DNA from: Streptomyces sp. C10-9-1
Lineage (GTDB): Bacteria; Actinomycetota; Actinomycetes; Streptomycetales; Streptomycetaceae
NCBI RefSeq assembly: GCF_024497955.1
Contig: NZ_JANHKP010000014.1
Location: 171,616-235,615 of the forward strand
Reading direction: 5' to 3'
Length of the DNA stretch: 64,000 nucleotides
The position numbers were made by a program, and so were the translations under genes. A model generated the notes under the pieces. The model saw nothing but the letters and a program-made list of their open reading frames with translations. It searched no databases and was not told the DNA's origin. Positions 9,222 to 18,298 of the stretch are shown piece after piece. The number at the start of each line of letters is the position of its first letter. Positions within the stretch are counted from its first letter, which is position 1.

Positions 9222-10103
9222 TCAGCGGCGCGGGGCGCGGCCCTTCTCGTCGGCCGCTCCCCCGGCTCCCACCAGCCCCCTGGTGACGCCCTCCAGCCGG
9301 GGGGCGAAGCGGCGCATCTCGCGCTGCCCCACGGTGGCGATCAGCCCCGGCAGGTAGCCGCGCACCGACTGCATGCCCCGCAGCCACCACTGGGCGTACA
9401 CATGGGCGGAGCGCCGCTCGATGCCGGCCACGATCCGGTCCACCGCCGGGCCGAGGGGATAGGTCCGGTTCGAGGGCCAGGGCAGCCGCGAGCGCAGCTC
9501 GGCCATCACCTCGTCCTGGTCGGCGCCGCGGACCATGTCGGTGTCCGTCCAGGACAGATAGCCGACGCCGACCCGCACGCCCCGGTAGCCGACCTCGGCC
9601 CGCAGGCTGTGCGCGAAGGCCTCCACGCCCGACTTGGACGCGCAGTAGGCGGACATCATCGGGGCCGGGGTGAGGGCGGCCAGCGAGGCGATCTGCAGGA
9701 AGTAGCCGCGGCTCTCGACGAGCACGGGCAGGAAGGCCCGGCCGGTCACCGCGCTGCCGACGAGGTTCACCTCGATCACCCGGCGCCAGGCCACCGGGTC
9801 GGAGTCCAGGAACGGACCGCCCGCCGCCACACCGGCGTTGGCGACCACGATGTCGACCTTGCCGAAGCGCTCCTTCACCTCCTGCGCCACCCGGGCCATG
9901 GCCTCGTGGTCGGTCACGTCGGCGTGCCAGTGGTCGCAGTCGGTGTGCAGCAGCCCGGCGACCCTCTTGAGTTCGTCCGGTTCGAGGCCGACGAGGGCCA
10001 CCCTGGCGCCGCGTGCCGACAGCTTGCGCGCCAGCAGCTCGCCGACGCCGCGTGCGGCGCCGGTGACGACGGCGACCTGCCCTTCGAGACTCCGCCTGCT
10101 CAT
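9222..10103 (-). CDS. Short-chain dehydrogenase/reductase (SDR)
   Basis: A 293-residue NAD(P)-dependent oxidoreductase. The Rossmann motif VVTGAARGVGELLARKL is at the N-terminus, NAG sits in VVANAGVAAGG, and the catalytic Ser is in IASLAAL with Tyr/Lys in SAYCASKSG. A basic C-terminal extension (about residues 230-293) goes beyond the minimal SDR fold. The start overlaps the hydrolase stop by four bases (ATGA). It is the third gene of the BVMO-hydrolase-SDR operon. The likely job is interconversion of an alcohol and the ketone that feeds the monooxygenase, or oxidation of its product. This role is inferred from the neighbours. Confidence 0.92.
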   Translation of the reverse strand: MSRRSLEGQVAVVTGAARGVGELLARKLSARGARVALVGLEPDELKRVAGLLHTDCDHWHADVTDHEAMARVAQEVKERFGKVDIVVANAGVAAGGPFLDSDPVAWRRVIEVNLVGSAVTGRAFLPVLVESRGYFLQIASLAALTPAPMMSAYCASKSGVEAFAHSLRAEVGYRGVRVGVGYLSWTDTDMVRGADQDEVMAELRSRLPWPSNRTYPLGPAVDRIVAGIERRSAHVYAQWWLRGMQSVRGYLPGLIATVGQREMRRFAPRLEGVTRGLVGAGGAADEKGRAPRR

Positions 10104-11008
10104 GCGGCCTCCTCCTTCGTGCTGCCGTGGGTGTCGACGAGTTCGCGGATCTTCGCGGTGACCGCCTCGGGCGCCTCGACGGGCGTCATGTGCCCCGTGC
10201 CCGCGAGTTCCACCAGCTCCACGCAGCGCGGCAGGTCGAGGGCGAGCCGCTTGGCGTGCACCAGGGGGGTGAGCCGGTCGGCGGTGCCCGCGACCACGAC
10301 GGCCGGCACGTCGAGCGCCCGTACCCCCTTGTCGAGGTCCAGCCCGGCCAGCACCTCGGACCAGGCGACCCGGGCGTCCCGGGGGCAGGCGTGGACGATC
10401 CGGGCGCAGGCGTCGACGCGTTCGGGCGGGGACGCGGGCCCCATCGTGGCGTACTTGAGGATCCGCCGGGACACGGGGGTGACCGGCCCCAGGGGCGCCC
10501 GGGCACCGAGGACCGCGCGGGTGAGCCTGCTGCGCAGCCGGCCCGGGCGGAGCGGGACGACGCGGGCCTCGTCGGTGAGCCGGGCGCTGCCGGTGCTGCA
10601 CAGCAGCACGGCGGCGGCGCGGGCCCGGAAGGCCGGCCGGTCGGCCGCGGCCATGATCGTCATACCGCCCATGGAGTGGCCCGCCAGGACGGCCCGCTCC
10701 CCCGGGGCCAGCGCGGTCGAGAGCACCGCCTCCAGATCGTCGGCGAGGCGGTCGGTGCCGGCCGGGCCGAGGGGGCTGCGGCCGTGGCCGCGCTGGTCGT
10801 AGGCGATGACGCGGTGGTCGCCGGCGAGGGCGCGGATCTGGGCGTCCCAGAAGCGGGTGGAGCAGGTCCACCCGTGGGCGAGCACGACGGCGGGCGCGTC
10901 ATCGGGCCCGTGGACCTCCACATGGATGCGTGAGCCGTCGGCCGAGGCGGCGGTGAGCTCCCGGTCCGCGACCGGCGGGGCCCCGGCGCCCCGGGTCAGG
11001 CGGCTCAT
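10100..11008 (-). CDS. Alpha/beta hydrolase
   Basis: A 302-residue esterase-like enzyme. It has the oxyanion-hole segment LAHGWTCS, the nucleophile elbow AGHSMGG, the acid in AGTADRLTP and the catalytic His in GTGHMTP. The start overlaps the BVMO stop by four bases (ATGA), and its own stop overlaps the SDR start in the same way, so the three proteins are translated in step. In this context it probably cleaves the ester made by the Baeyer-Villiger enzyme. Other ester or lactone substrates cannot be excluded. Confidence 0.92.
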   Translation of the reverse strand: MSRLTRGAGAPPVADRELTAASADGSRIHVEVHGPDDAPAVVLAHGWTCSTRFWDAQIRALAGDHRVIAYDQRGHGRSPLGPAGTDRLADDLEAVLSTALAPGERAVLAGHSMGGMTIMAAADRPAFRARAAAVLLCSTGSARLTDEARVVPLRPGRLRSRLTRAVLGARAPLGPVTPVSRRILKYATMGPASPPERVDACARIVHACPRDARVAWSEVLAGLDLDKGVRALDVPAVVVAGTADRLTPLVHAKRLALDLPRCVELVELAGTGHMTPVEAPEAVTAKIRELVDTHGSTKEEAA

Positions 11009-12564
11009 GCGGCCGCCTCCGCACCCCGGCCGGACTTCTTCGCGGCACCGTCCGCGCCCGGGAGCGCCCCGGCCGGGAGGGGGTCCCTGCGGACCCGGAG
11101 GACCTCGTACTCGGCCAGGTCCACGCGGCGGGTGGCGTTGCGGAACTCGGTGGTGGTGCCCGGCCAGACGGTGGTGTTGCGCCCGGCGGAGTCCAGGTAC
11201 CAGCTGGTGCAGCCGCCGGTGTTCCACACCGTGCGCCTCATCCGCTCCTGCACCCTGCGGTTCCAGCCGTGGACCGCGGACGGGCGGGCGCAGAGCACGC
11301 TGCCCTCGCCGAGCACGTCGAGCTGGCGCAGGTAGTCGGCCATGTAGTTCAGCTGCGACTCGATCATGAGGATCATGGAGGAGTTCCCGAGGCCCGTGTT
11401 GGGGCCGATGATCGTCATCCAGTTGGGGAAGCCCGCGGCGGTGGCGCCGCGCAGCGCCTCCATCCCGTCCTTCCACGCCTCGGCCAGGGTGATCCCCTCG
11501 GCGCCGACGACGCGCTCGGCGATCGGCATGTCGGTGACGTGGAAGCCGGTGCCGAAGACGATCGCGTCGACCTCGGCCTCGGTGCCGTCCGCGGCGACGA
11601 CGGTCGAGCCGCGGACCTCCTTCAGCCCGGAGGCGACCACGTCCACGTTGGGCTGTGCGAGCGCCGGGTAGTAGGTGCTGGAGAGCAGGATCCGCTTGCA
11701 CCCGATGCGGTAGGACGGGGTGAGCCGGGCGCGCAGGGCGGGATCCTTGATCGCCTTGGCCATGTTGGCCTTGGCCAGGCGCTCGACGAGGCCCAGCTCC
11801 TCGGGCCGCTTGGTGAACGCCTGCACCTGGAGTTCGCGGATGCCCCACAGCAGACCCCGGCGGGCGGCTCCGGTGAACGGGAGCTGCCGGTGGATCCAGC
11901 GCTCGGCGGCGGAGATCCTGCGGTCCACCCGCGGCATGACCCACGGGGGCGTCCGCTGGAACAGCGTCAGGCGCCCGACCTCGGGCTGGATGGCGGGCAC
12001 GATCTGGATCGCGGAGGCACCCGTGCCGACCACGGCGACCCGCTTCCCGGCCAGGTCGTAGTCGTGGTCCCAGCGGGCGGAGTGGAAGACCTTGCCCTCG
12101 AAGCCGTCGAGGCCGGGGATGTCCGGTGTCTTGGGGTCGGAGAGCGGCCCGGTCGCGGAGACGACCACGTCCGCGGTGAAGCGGCCGCGCGAGGTCTCGA
12201 TCACCCAGCGGCCCTGTGCGGCGTCCCAGGCGGCCTTCAGCACCTCGTGGCCGAGGCGCAGGTGGGGCCGGAGTCCGAAGGTGTCGGTGACGTGCTCCAG
12301 GTAGGCCCGGATGTGCTCCTGCCCGGAGAAGGTCCTCGGCCAGTCCGGGTTGGGGGCGAAGGAGAACGAGTAGAGGTGGGAGGGGACGTCGCAGGCGCAC
12401 CCCGGGTAGCTGTTGTCCCGCCAGGTGCCGCCGACCGACTCGGCCCGCTCCAGCACGACGAAGTCCGTGACCCCCTCGCGGCGCAGCCGGACCGCGGCGC
12501 CCAAGCCGCCGAATCCGGATCCGATCACCGCCACGCGTACCTGCTCGTGCTGCTGCTCCGTCAT
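11005..12564 (-). CDS. Flavin-containing Baeyer-Villiger-type monooxygenase
   Basis: A 519-residue FAD/NADPH monooxygenase. The FAD site VAVIGSGFGGLGAAVRL is at residues 9-25. The Baeyer-Villiger fingerprint FxGxxxHxxxW is present as FEGKVFHSARW. The NADP site VAVVGTGASAIQ follows, with FGTGFHVTDMP in the C-terminal FAD region. It is the first gene of the operon and begins 12 bases from the gap shared with the divergent MerR gene. The set of BVMO, lipase/esterase and SDR resembles the mycobacterial mymA cluster (Rv3083-Rv3085). The substrate is unknown; a ketone or aldehyde converted to an ester is the expected chemistry. Confidence 0.93.
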   Translation of the reverse strand: MTEQQHEQVRVAVIGSGFGGLGAAVRLRREGVTDFVVLERAESVGGTWRDNSYPGCACDVPSHLYSFSFAPNPDWPRTFSGQEHIRAYLEHVTDTFGLRPHLRLGHEVLKAAWDAAQGRWVIETSRGRFTADVVVSATGPLSDPKTPDIPGLDGFEGKVFHSARWDHDYDLAGKRVAVVGTGASAIQIVPAIQPEVGRLTLFQRTPPWVMPRVDRRISAAERWIHRQLPFTGAARRGLLWGIRELQVQAFTKRPEELGLVERLAKANMAKAIKDPALRARLTPSYRIGCKRILLSSTYYPALAQPNVDVVASGLKEVRGSTVVAADGTEAEVDAIVFGTGFHVTDMPIAERVVGAEGITLAEAWKDGMEALRGATAAGFPNWMTIIGPNTGLGNSSMILMIESQLNYMADYLRQLDVLGEGSVLCARPSAVHGWNRRVQERMRRTVWNTGGCTSWYLDSAGRNTTVWPGTTTEFRNATRRVDLAEYEVLRVRRDPLPAGALPGADGAAKKSGRGAEAAA

Positions 12565-12621
12565 ACCGCCGCCTCCTGCTGAAACCGCCGGACGTCCGTG
12601 TCTCCGCCCCCGGGGGAACGC

Positions 12622-12639
12622 TGCCAGTGTTCACTGGCA
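12622..12639. promoter_or_regulatory. Candidate operator between BVMO operon and merR
   Basis: TGCCAGTG-TT-CACTGGCA is a perfect inverted repeat with 8-base arms, placed 58 bp upstream of the BVMO start and about 100 bp upstream of merR. It is the only strong palindrome in the divergent gap, so it is the best candidate site for the MerR protein. Confidence 0.55.
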
Positions 12640-12737
12640 TGGTTGGGAGGGTAGAGCAGCGGCATACCGAGCGGTAGGGGTCCGGCCCGACAAGTTACCG
12701 GCGGTACGCCTGACGGGGCTGCCCTTAGGCTTCCCGT

Positions 12738-13397
12738 GTGACCGGAGCGCGCGAGTACCGCATGGAGGAATTGGCCAGGGAGGCCGGCATCACGGTGCGC
12801 ACCCTGCGCTTCTACCGTGAGCGCGGGCTCATCGACCCCCCGCGCCGCGAGGGGCGCATCGCCTGGTACGACGAGCACCACCTCGCCCGGCTGCGCACGA
12901 TCGCCGCCCTGCTGGAGCGCGGTCACACGCTCAACGGCATCGCCGACCTCGCCACCGCGTTCGAGAGCGGACGGGACGTGGGCGAGGCCCTCGGCCTGGT
13001 CGAACCGACCGAGGAGACCCCGGTCCGCCTCACCCCCGAGGCCCTGGCCGACTACTTCGAGGGGCAGGTCACCCCGGAGAACCTGGCGAACGCGCTCAGG
13101 CTCGGCTACCTCGCGGTCGACGGGGACGAGATCGTCCACATCAGCCGGCGGCTGCTCGACGTCTCCGCCGCCCTCGTCCGCGAGGGCATCCCGCTCGCCG
13201 ACGTCCTGGAGGCCGGACGCCGGGTGCGGGAGCACGCCGACGCCCTCGCCGCGCTCTTCCTCGACCTCCTGGGCTCCCACGGCGGCACCGGCACGGCCGA
13301 TCCCGAGCGGCTGCGCCCCCTGGCCAAGAGCGTGGTGGACGCCGAACTGTCGATGGCGATGGACCGCAGGCTGCACGGCGAGCGGCCGGGGCAGTAG
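12738..13397 (+). CDS. MerR family transcriptional regulator
   Basis: A 219-residue regulator. The winged-helix HTH is at residues 8-75 (YRMEELAREAGITVRTLRFY, RERGLIDPPRREGRIAWYDE, HHLARLRTIAALLERG), followed by a long helical effector domain with no metal-binding cysteines. It therefore responds to an organic ligand or a partner protein rather than a metal. GTG 12738 is used; there is little Shine-Dalgarno sequence ahead of it, so the mRNA may be leaderless. It is divergent from the BVMO operon and probably activates it. Confidence 0.9.
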   Translation: MTGAREYRMEELAREAGITVRTLRFYRERGLIDPPRREGRIAWYDEHHLARLRTIAALLERGHTLNGIADLATAFESGRDVGEALGLVEPTEETPVRLTPEALADYFEGQVTPENLANALRLGYLAVDGDEIVHISRRLLDVSAALVREGIPLADVLEAGRRVREHADALAALFLDLLGSHGGTGTADPERLRPLAKSVVDAELSMAMDRRLHGERPGQ

Positions 13398-13403
13398 GGC
13401 GCG

Positions 13404-13437
13404 CCCGGGGAGGGCCGGTCCGCCGGGCCTCCCCGGG
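13404..13437. terminator. Hairpin terminator between merR and xthA
   Basis: CCCGGGGAGG (13404-13413) pairs with CCTCCCCGGG (13428-13437) around a GC-rich loop that can pair further. It lies between converging genes. Confidence 0.5.
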
Positions 13438-13482
13438 GCCCGGGATGCGCCGCCCGCCGCAGCCCCGAGCGGCCGGGCCGCC

Positions 13483-14280
13483 TCAGACGCCGTAGACCGC
13501 GGTCACCGGCGCATGGTCGCTCCAGCGCTCCCCGTGCGTGGCGGCCCGCTCCACCCACGCCTTCACCGCACGGTCCGCGAGCCCCGGCGTGGCCACCTGG
13601 AGGTCGATGCGCCAGCCCGAGTCGTTGTCGAAGGCCCGGCCCCGGTAGGACCACCAGGAGTAGGGGCCCTCCTGTCCCGGGTGGAGGGCGCGCACCACGT
13701 CGACGTAGCCGGCCTCCTCGTAGACCCGGGAGAGCCACTCGCGCTCCTCCGGCAGGAATCCCGCGTTCTTCCGGTTGGCCCGCCAGTTCTTCAGGTCGGC
13801 CTCGCGGTGCGCGATGTTCCAGTCGCCGCAGACCACGACCTCGCGCCCGTCGGCGGCCGCCCGTTCCCTCAGCTCCTTGAGGTAGGGCAGGAACTCGGCC
13901 AGGAAGCGCATCTTCTCGTCCTGCTTCCCGGTGCCCGCCTCACCCGAGGGCAGGTACAGGCTGGCGACCGTCACGCCCGGCAGGTCGGCCTCCGCATAGC
14001 GGCCGGAGCCGTCGAACTCGGAGGACCCGAAACCGACGCGGACCCGGTCCGGCTCCCGTCGCGTGAGGATCGCCACACCCGCGCGCCCCTTGGCCGCGGC
14101 CGGGGCGAAGAGGGTGAACCAGCCCTCGGGGCTGCGCACCCCGGCGGGCAGCTGGTCCTCCTCGGCGCGCACCTCCTGGAGGCAGACCACGTCCGCGGAG
14201 GTCCCCGCGAGCCACGGCAGGAAGCCCTTCCGGGCGGCGGCGCGCAGGCCGTTCACGTTGACGGAGGAAACGGTGAGCAT
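13483..14280 (-). CDS. xthA: Exodeoxyribonuclease III (AP endonuclease family)
   Basis: A 265-residue DNA repair nuclease of the EEP fold that acts at abasic sites and as a 3'-5' exonuclease. Visible catalytic segments are MLTVSSVNVNGLRAA with the first Asn, the metal-binding Glu in CLQEVRAEEDQ, the Asp/Asn pair in VCGDWNIAH, and the terminal Asp-His in RWSDHAPVTAVYG. The length is normal for the family. It stands alone on this strand, converging with merR and divergent from the acetyltransferase gene. Confidence 0.95.
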   Translation of the reverse strand: MLTVSSVNVNGLRAAARKGFLPWLAGTSADVVCLQEVRAEEDQLPAGVRSPEGWFTLFAPAAAKGRAGVAILTRREPDRVRVGFGSSEFDGSGRYAEADLPGVTVASLYLPSGEAGTGKQDEKMRFLAEFLPYLKELRERAAADGREVVVCGDWNIAHREADLKNWRANRKNAGFLPEEREWLSRVYEEAGYVDVVRALHPGQEGPYSWWSYRGRAFDNDSGWRIDLQVATPGLADRAVKAWVERAATHGERWSDHAPVTAVYGV

Positions 14281-14391
14281 TGCTGCACCCTACCGAGCCC
14301 GACCGGTCCGGCGGAGGGAGGGAACGGCGGAGCGGGCCGGGCAGGGCACCGCGGGTAGGACCCCCTCTCGCCTGCCCGTACGCTTTTCACC

Positions 14392-14871
14392 ATGCAGCTT
14401 CGAGCCATGGCCTTCGACCACCCCGACGCGGTGAAGCTCAACGACCGGGTACAGCTTGAGTACGTCGAGCGCTACGGGGACGGTGAAGGCGACGTCACCC
14501 CCCTCGCCCCCTCGATGTTCGCCCCGCCGAGCGGCCTGTACCTGATCGCCTACGACGGCGACCGCCCGGTGGCGACCGGCGGCTGGCGGTCGCAGGACGC
14601 CAACCCGCTGGGCTACGCGGACGGCGACGCGGAGCTGAAGCGCATGTACGTCATACCCGAGGCGCGCGGCCTGGGCCTGGCCCGCCGCATCCTGGCGGCC
14701 CTCGAAGCCGACGCGCGCGAGGCAGGGCGCGTCCGGATGGTGCTGGAGACCGGCGACATGCAGCCCGAGGCGCTGGCCCTCTACGCCTCCAGCGGCTACC
14801 TGGCGTGCGGGAAGTTCGGCCACTACCGGGAGTACGACAGCAGCCGCTGCATGGCCAAGCCCCTCTCCTGA
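14392..14871 (+). CDS. GNAT family N-acetyltransferase
   Basis: A 159-residue acetyltransferase. The acetyl-CoA site is in ELKRMYVIPEARGLGLARRILAAL (R-x-x-G-x-A variant), followed by a C-terminal strand-helix LALYASSGYLACGKFGHY. The substrate cannot be inferred. A single gene, 93 bases ahead of the DMT permease and on the same strand. Confidence 0.87.
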   Translation: MQLRAMAFDHPDAVKLNDRVQLEYVERYGDGEGDVTPLAPSMFAPPSGLYLIAYDGDRPVATGGWRSQDANPLGYADGDAELKRMYVIPEARGLGLARRILAALEADAREAGRVRMVLETGDMQPEALALYASSGYLACGKFGHYREYDSSRCMAKPLS

Positions 14872-14963
14872 CCCGGGGCCGGCCCCCCGTCCCCCGCTTC
14901 GCCCGGGCGGCGCCGTCCGGGCCCTCGGGCCCGCCCCGGGCGGCCCGCCCGCCGAGGAGGTCC

Positions 14964-15965
14964 ATGCGCGCCGCCGCGCCCCACCGCACCTGGCCGACCG
15001 ACCTGCCCGTCCTCGTGGTCGCCGCCGCCTGGGGCTCCAGCTACCTCGCCGCCAAGGGCGTCACCACGGCACAGACCGTACTGGCCGTACTGGTGCTCCG
15101 GTTCTCCCTGGTGCTGCCCGTCCTGGTCCTCGCCGGCCGGCGCAGGCTGCGGGCCCTCGACGCCCGGCAGGTGCGCGGCGCGGGCGTACTCGGGCTCGTC
15201 CTGGCGGGGATCTTCCTCCTGGAGACCTACGGCGTGGTGCACACCTCGGCCACCAACGCCGGGCTCATCATCAGCCTCACGATGATCATCACGCCGGTCG
15301 CCGAAAGCCGTCTGACGGGCGTGCCCCTGCCCCGCCCGTTCCTCTGCGCCGCGGGCCTGTCCGTCGCGGGGATCGTGCTGCTCACCCAGGGCGCGGGCTT
15401 CACCGCGCCGTCCCTGGGCGACCTGCTGATGCTGGCGGCCGCGGCCGCCCGTACGGTGCACGTCCTGGCCATGTCGCGGATGCGCTCGGTGCAGGGCGCC
15501 GACGCGCTGTCGCTGACCACCGTCCAGCTGGGCACGGCGACGGCCGTCTTCGCCGTGCTCTGCGCAGCCCCCGGGACCGGGCGCACCCCCTGGGAGGCCG
15601 CCGCCGTCCTCGGGACCGGGCAGTGGCTGTGGCTGCTCCATCTCTCCCTGTCCTGCACGCTGTTCGCCTTCTTCGTCCAGATGTGGGCCGTGCGACGGAG
15701 CTCCCCTTCCCGGGTGAGCCTGCTGCTCGGCACCGAGCCGGTCTGGGCGGCCGTCGCGGGAATCGCCCTCGCCGGGGACCGGCCCGGATGGACGGGACTG
15801 CTGGGCGCGCTGCTGGTGCTCGCCGGGACGGCCTGGGGCCGCCGTGCCGCCGCCCCTCCCGCACCGGCACCCGCCGGCCCCGCCGGACAGGCGCCCGGCC
15901 CGGGGCGGGTGGCGCGGGAGCACCCCCTGCCGTCGCCCGGGGCCGCCCCGCCGCCGCCTGCCTGA
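14964..15965 (+). CDS. DMT superfamily (EamA-type) permease
   Basis: A 333-residue inner-membrane transporter with ten predicted TM helices in two EamA repeats. The first begins WGSSYLAAKGVTT, and the second covers about residues 150-285. A proline-rich cytoplasmic tail (about 290-333) follows. ATG 14964 has GAGGAGG at 14954-14960. An earlier in-frame start would overlap the acetyltransferase. The substrate is unknown; relatives export amino acids or metabolites. Confidence 0.88.
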   Translation: MRAAAPHRTWPTDLPVLVVAAAWGSSYLAAKGVTTAQTVLAVLVLRFSLVLPVLVLAGRRRLRALDARQVRGAGVLGLVLAGIFLLETYGVVHTSATNAGLIISLTMIITPVAESRLTGVPLPRPFLCAAGLSVAGIVLLTQGAGFTAPSLGDLLMLAAAAARTVHVLAMSRMRSVQGADALSLTTVQLGTATAVFAVLCAAPGTGRTPWEAAAVLGTGQWLWLLHLSLSCTLFAFFVQMWAVRRSSPSRVSLLLGTEPVWAAVAGIALAGDRPGWTGLLGALLVLAGTAWGRRAAAPPAPAPAGPAGQAPGPGRVAREHPLPSPGAAPPPPA

Positions 15966-16249
15966 CGGCCCCTCGGCCCGGCCCGGCGCCGCACCGCCTC
16001 CCGGGGAGGGGCCACCCGCGCGGGCGCGGGCGCGGCGGGGGAACGCGCCACGGGCCCCACCGGATGTACGCCGCACAAGCCTCGGCGTGGTGCATGGTGG
16101 ACCTGCGCGCCGCTCCGGACCGGCGGGGCGCACACCTCACCGAGGACCGAGGGGAGTCCGTCGGCCTTCCGGCAGCGACCGGTGCCGTCCGCACACCCCC
16201 GGCACGGCCCCACGCCGGACGGTCCGCACGGCGAGACAGGGAGACCGCC

Positions 16250-17677
16250 ATGCCCGACGGAGACCGCGGGCGCGACCACGGGCGGGCCGACGCCTCCGGA
16301 GCCGGCGCTCCCGGGAGTCCGCGCCTGGGGCTGACGCTCACCGCGGCCGCGATGTGCATCTTCGTGGTGCAGCTCGACTTCCTCGCGCTCAACCTCGCAC
16401 TGCCCCGGATGGCCTCCGAACTCGGGACGAGCACCACCGATCTCCAGTGGGTGATCAGCGGCTACATGCTCGCCCTCGCCGCCTTCCTCATCCCCGGCGG
16501 ACGCCTCGGCGACATCTTCGGCCGCCGGCGGGTGCTGATCGTCGGACTGGCCGTCTTCGGGCTCTGCTCGCTGGGCGCGGGGCTCTCCTCGTCCGCCGCC
16601 GTGGTCGTCGTGCTGCGCATCCTCCAGGGCACCGGGGCAGGCATCCTCTTCCCCCTGGCCGTCGCCGTGGTGACCGACGCCTACCCGCGCGAGCGGACGA
16701 TGCGCGCGATCGGCAACGCCTACGGGATCGGCGCCCTCGCCCTGGCCCTCGGGCCGCTGGTCGGCGGCGGGCTGACGGAGCTGATCGGCTGGCGGTGGGT
16801 CCTGCTGATCAACGTGCCGACCGTCCTGGTGGCGATCCTCGTCGTACGGGCGGGCGTGCGGGAGTCCCGGGACACGACCGTGCCGCGGACCATCGACCTG
16901 CCCGGCCTGGTCACCGTGGTGCTCGGCATCGCCGGACTGACGCTCGCGGTCGACCGGGCGAACGCCTGGCCCGCGGGCGCCACCGTCGCCGTCGCGGCGG
17001 CGGGGCTGCTGATGCTCGGGCTGTTCGTGCTCCGGGAGCGGAGGGCCCGATGGCCGCTGGTGGCCCTGGACCTCTTCCGCAACACGCCGTACGTGATCGT
17101 GACCCTGATGGCGACGGTGGCCAACATCGCCTTCGTGGTCGCGATGTACGGCGTCACGGTCTACCTCCAGGAGGTCGAGGGGCACTCGCCGCTGGTGTCC
17201 GGTGTCATCTTCCTGGCCTCCTCCGTCACCGCGGGCTTCGCGGGCCCGGTCTCCGGATGGCTGGGCGAGCGCTTCGACATCCCCCGGACCATCGCCGCCG
17301 CGACGGTCCTCGGCGCCGTGGGGCTCGGCCTCGTGTCGCTCTCCGACGCCCTCGGCAGCTACCTGCCCGGCCTCGCCCTGGTGGGGCTCGGCTACGGCAT
17401 CGGCTGGGCCATGGCGAGCATCGGCACCCAGACGGTCGTCCCGGCCGAGCGTGCCGGTCAGGCCTCCGGGGTCACCCTCGCCATCGTGATCGGCGTCGCG
17501 GGCATGTTCGTGGCCGCCGGGGCGACGTTGATCGAGGTCAGGGCCGAGGACGTCGGCCTCGGGACCTCGATCGAGGACGCGCTGCGCTGGATGGCCATCG
17601 GCAGCGCGGTCGCGGCGGCCGCCCTCGGCGCACTCGCCGCACGCCTGATGCCGCGCACCACCGCGGGGACCTCCTGA
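16250..17677 (+). CDS. MFS transporter (DHA2/EmrB-type drug exporter)
   Basis: A 475-residue pump with about 14 TM segments. The first helix carries VVQLDFLALNLALPRMASEL (the D and N pattern of DHA2 family motif D1), then motif A GGRLGDIFGRRRVL, and motif C-like sequence in helix 5 (GIGALALALGPLVGGGLTEL). ATG 16250 is preceded by GGGAG. The 284-bp region upstream holds no gene and probably carries its promoter. No regulator gene is adjacent. Confidence 0.9.
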   Translation: MPDGDRGRDHGRADASGAGAPGSPRLGLTLTAAAMCIFVVQLDFLALNLALPRMASELGTSTTDLQWVISGYMLALAAFLIPGGRLGDIFGRRRVLIVGLAVFGLCSLGAGLSSSAAVVVVLRILQGTGAGILFPLAVAVVTDAYPRERTMRAIGNAYGIGALALALGPLVGGGLTELIGWRWVLLINVPTVLVAILVVRAGVRESRDTTVPRTIDLPGLVTVVLGIAGLTLAVDRANAWPAGATVAVAAAGLLMLGLFVLRERRARWPLVALDLFRNTPYVIVTLMATVANIAFVVAMYGVTVYLQEVEGHSPLVSGVIFLASSVTAGFAGPVSGWLGERFDIPRTIAAATVLGAVGLGLVSLSDALGSYLPGLALVGLGYGIGWAMASIGTQTVVPAERAGQASGVTLAIVIGVAGMFVAAGATLIEVRAEDVGLGTSIEDALRWMAIGSAVAAAALGALAARLMPRTTAGTS

Positions 17678-17975
17678 CGGCCGGATGCCTCTGACGGGCA
17701 GCTCTCCTGACGAGCGGTGGGACGCACTTCCGGGCGGGACGACTCGCCGGGGGGCTCCCCCGAACCACTGCACCACCCGCCTGATCGTGCCGGGAGACAG
17801 TGACTCGGGTGCCGCCTGGCGGGCCACGACAGGGCGCGACTCCCGTGGAAGCTCGCGACCCCGCATCACAACATGCCGATCGCCACGGCCCGGTGCGCTC
17901 CCCCATGCCCGAAGCCGGGCGAGCACGCGCGGCACGCGTGCCGCGCCACCCTGACCGCGTGGCAAGCCGACAAAC

Positions 17976-18017
17976 GACGAGATCCCGCCCGATCTTGCGA
18001 TCGGACGGGATCTCGTC
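17976..18017 (-). terminator. Terminator of tRNA-Ala
   Basis: An 18-bp stem with one mismatch (12 bp outer arms 17976-17987/18006-18017, 6 bp inner arms 17989-17994/17999-18004) and a TTGC loop lies 35 bases beyond the 3' end of tRNA-Ala on the minus strand. The 298 bp between the MFS stop and this hairpin hold no supportable gene. Confidence 0.75.
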
Positions 18018-18051
18018 ACCATTCCCGAGCGAACTCAAGAACAGCTGTGCG

Positions 18052-18125
18052 TGGACCTGAGGGGATTTGAACCCCTGGCCCCCTCGATGCGAACGAGGTG
18101 CGCTACCGGACTGCGCCACAGGCCC
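18052..18125 (-). tRNA. tRNA-Ala (anticodon CGC)
   Basis: A 74-nt cloverleaf. The acceptor GGGCCTG pairs with CAGGTCC. The anticodon stem CCTCG/CGAGG encloses the loop TTCGCAT, giving anticodon CGC (reads GCG). The T-arm is AGGGGTTCAAATCCCCT. The discriminator base is A and no CCA is encoded. The family and orientation are clear. Confidence 0.95.
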
Positions 18126-18243
18126 TTGCAACGAGTGAAACTCTAGCATCCCGATCCGGGTGCTCCGAAATCCGTTCCGCGGACTCCACGGCGGCGAACG
18201 GCCCTCGTGCCGAGCCCGTGCCGGGACGCGGCGCCCGGCGCGA

Positions 18244-18278
18244 CCGTGCCCCGGCGCCTTTCAGGCGCCGGGGCACGG
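18244..18278 (-). terminator. Terminator after sepX
   Basis: A perfect 16-bp stem (18244-18259 with 18263-18278) and a 3-nt loop, 20 bases beyond the sepX stop codon. Confidence 0.75.
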
Positions 18279-18298
18279 TGGGGTGGGTCCGGCCGGAG

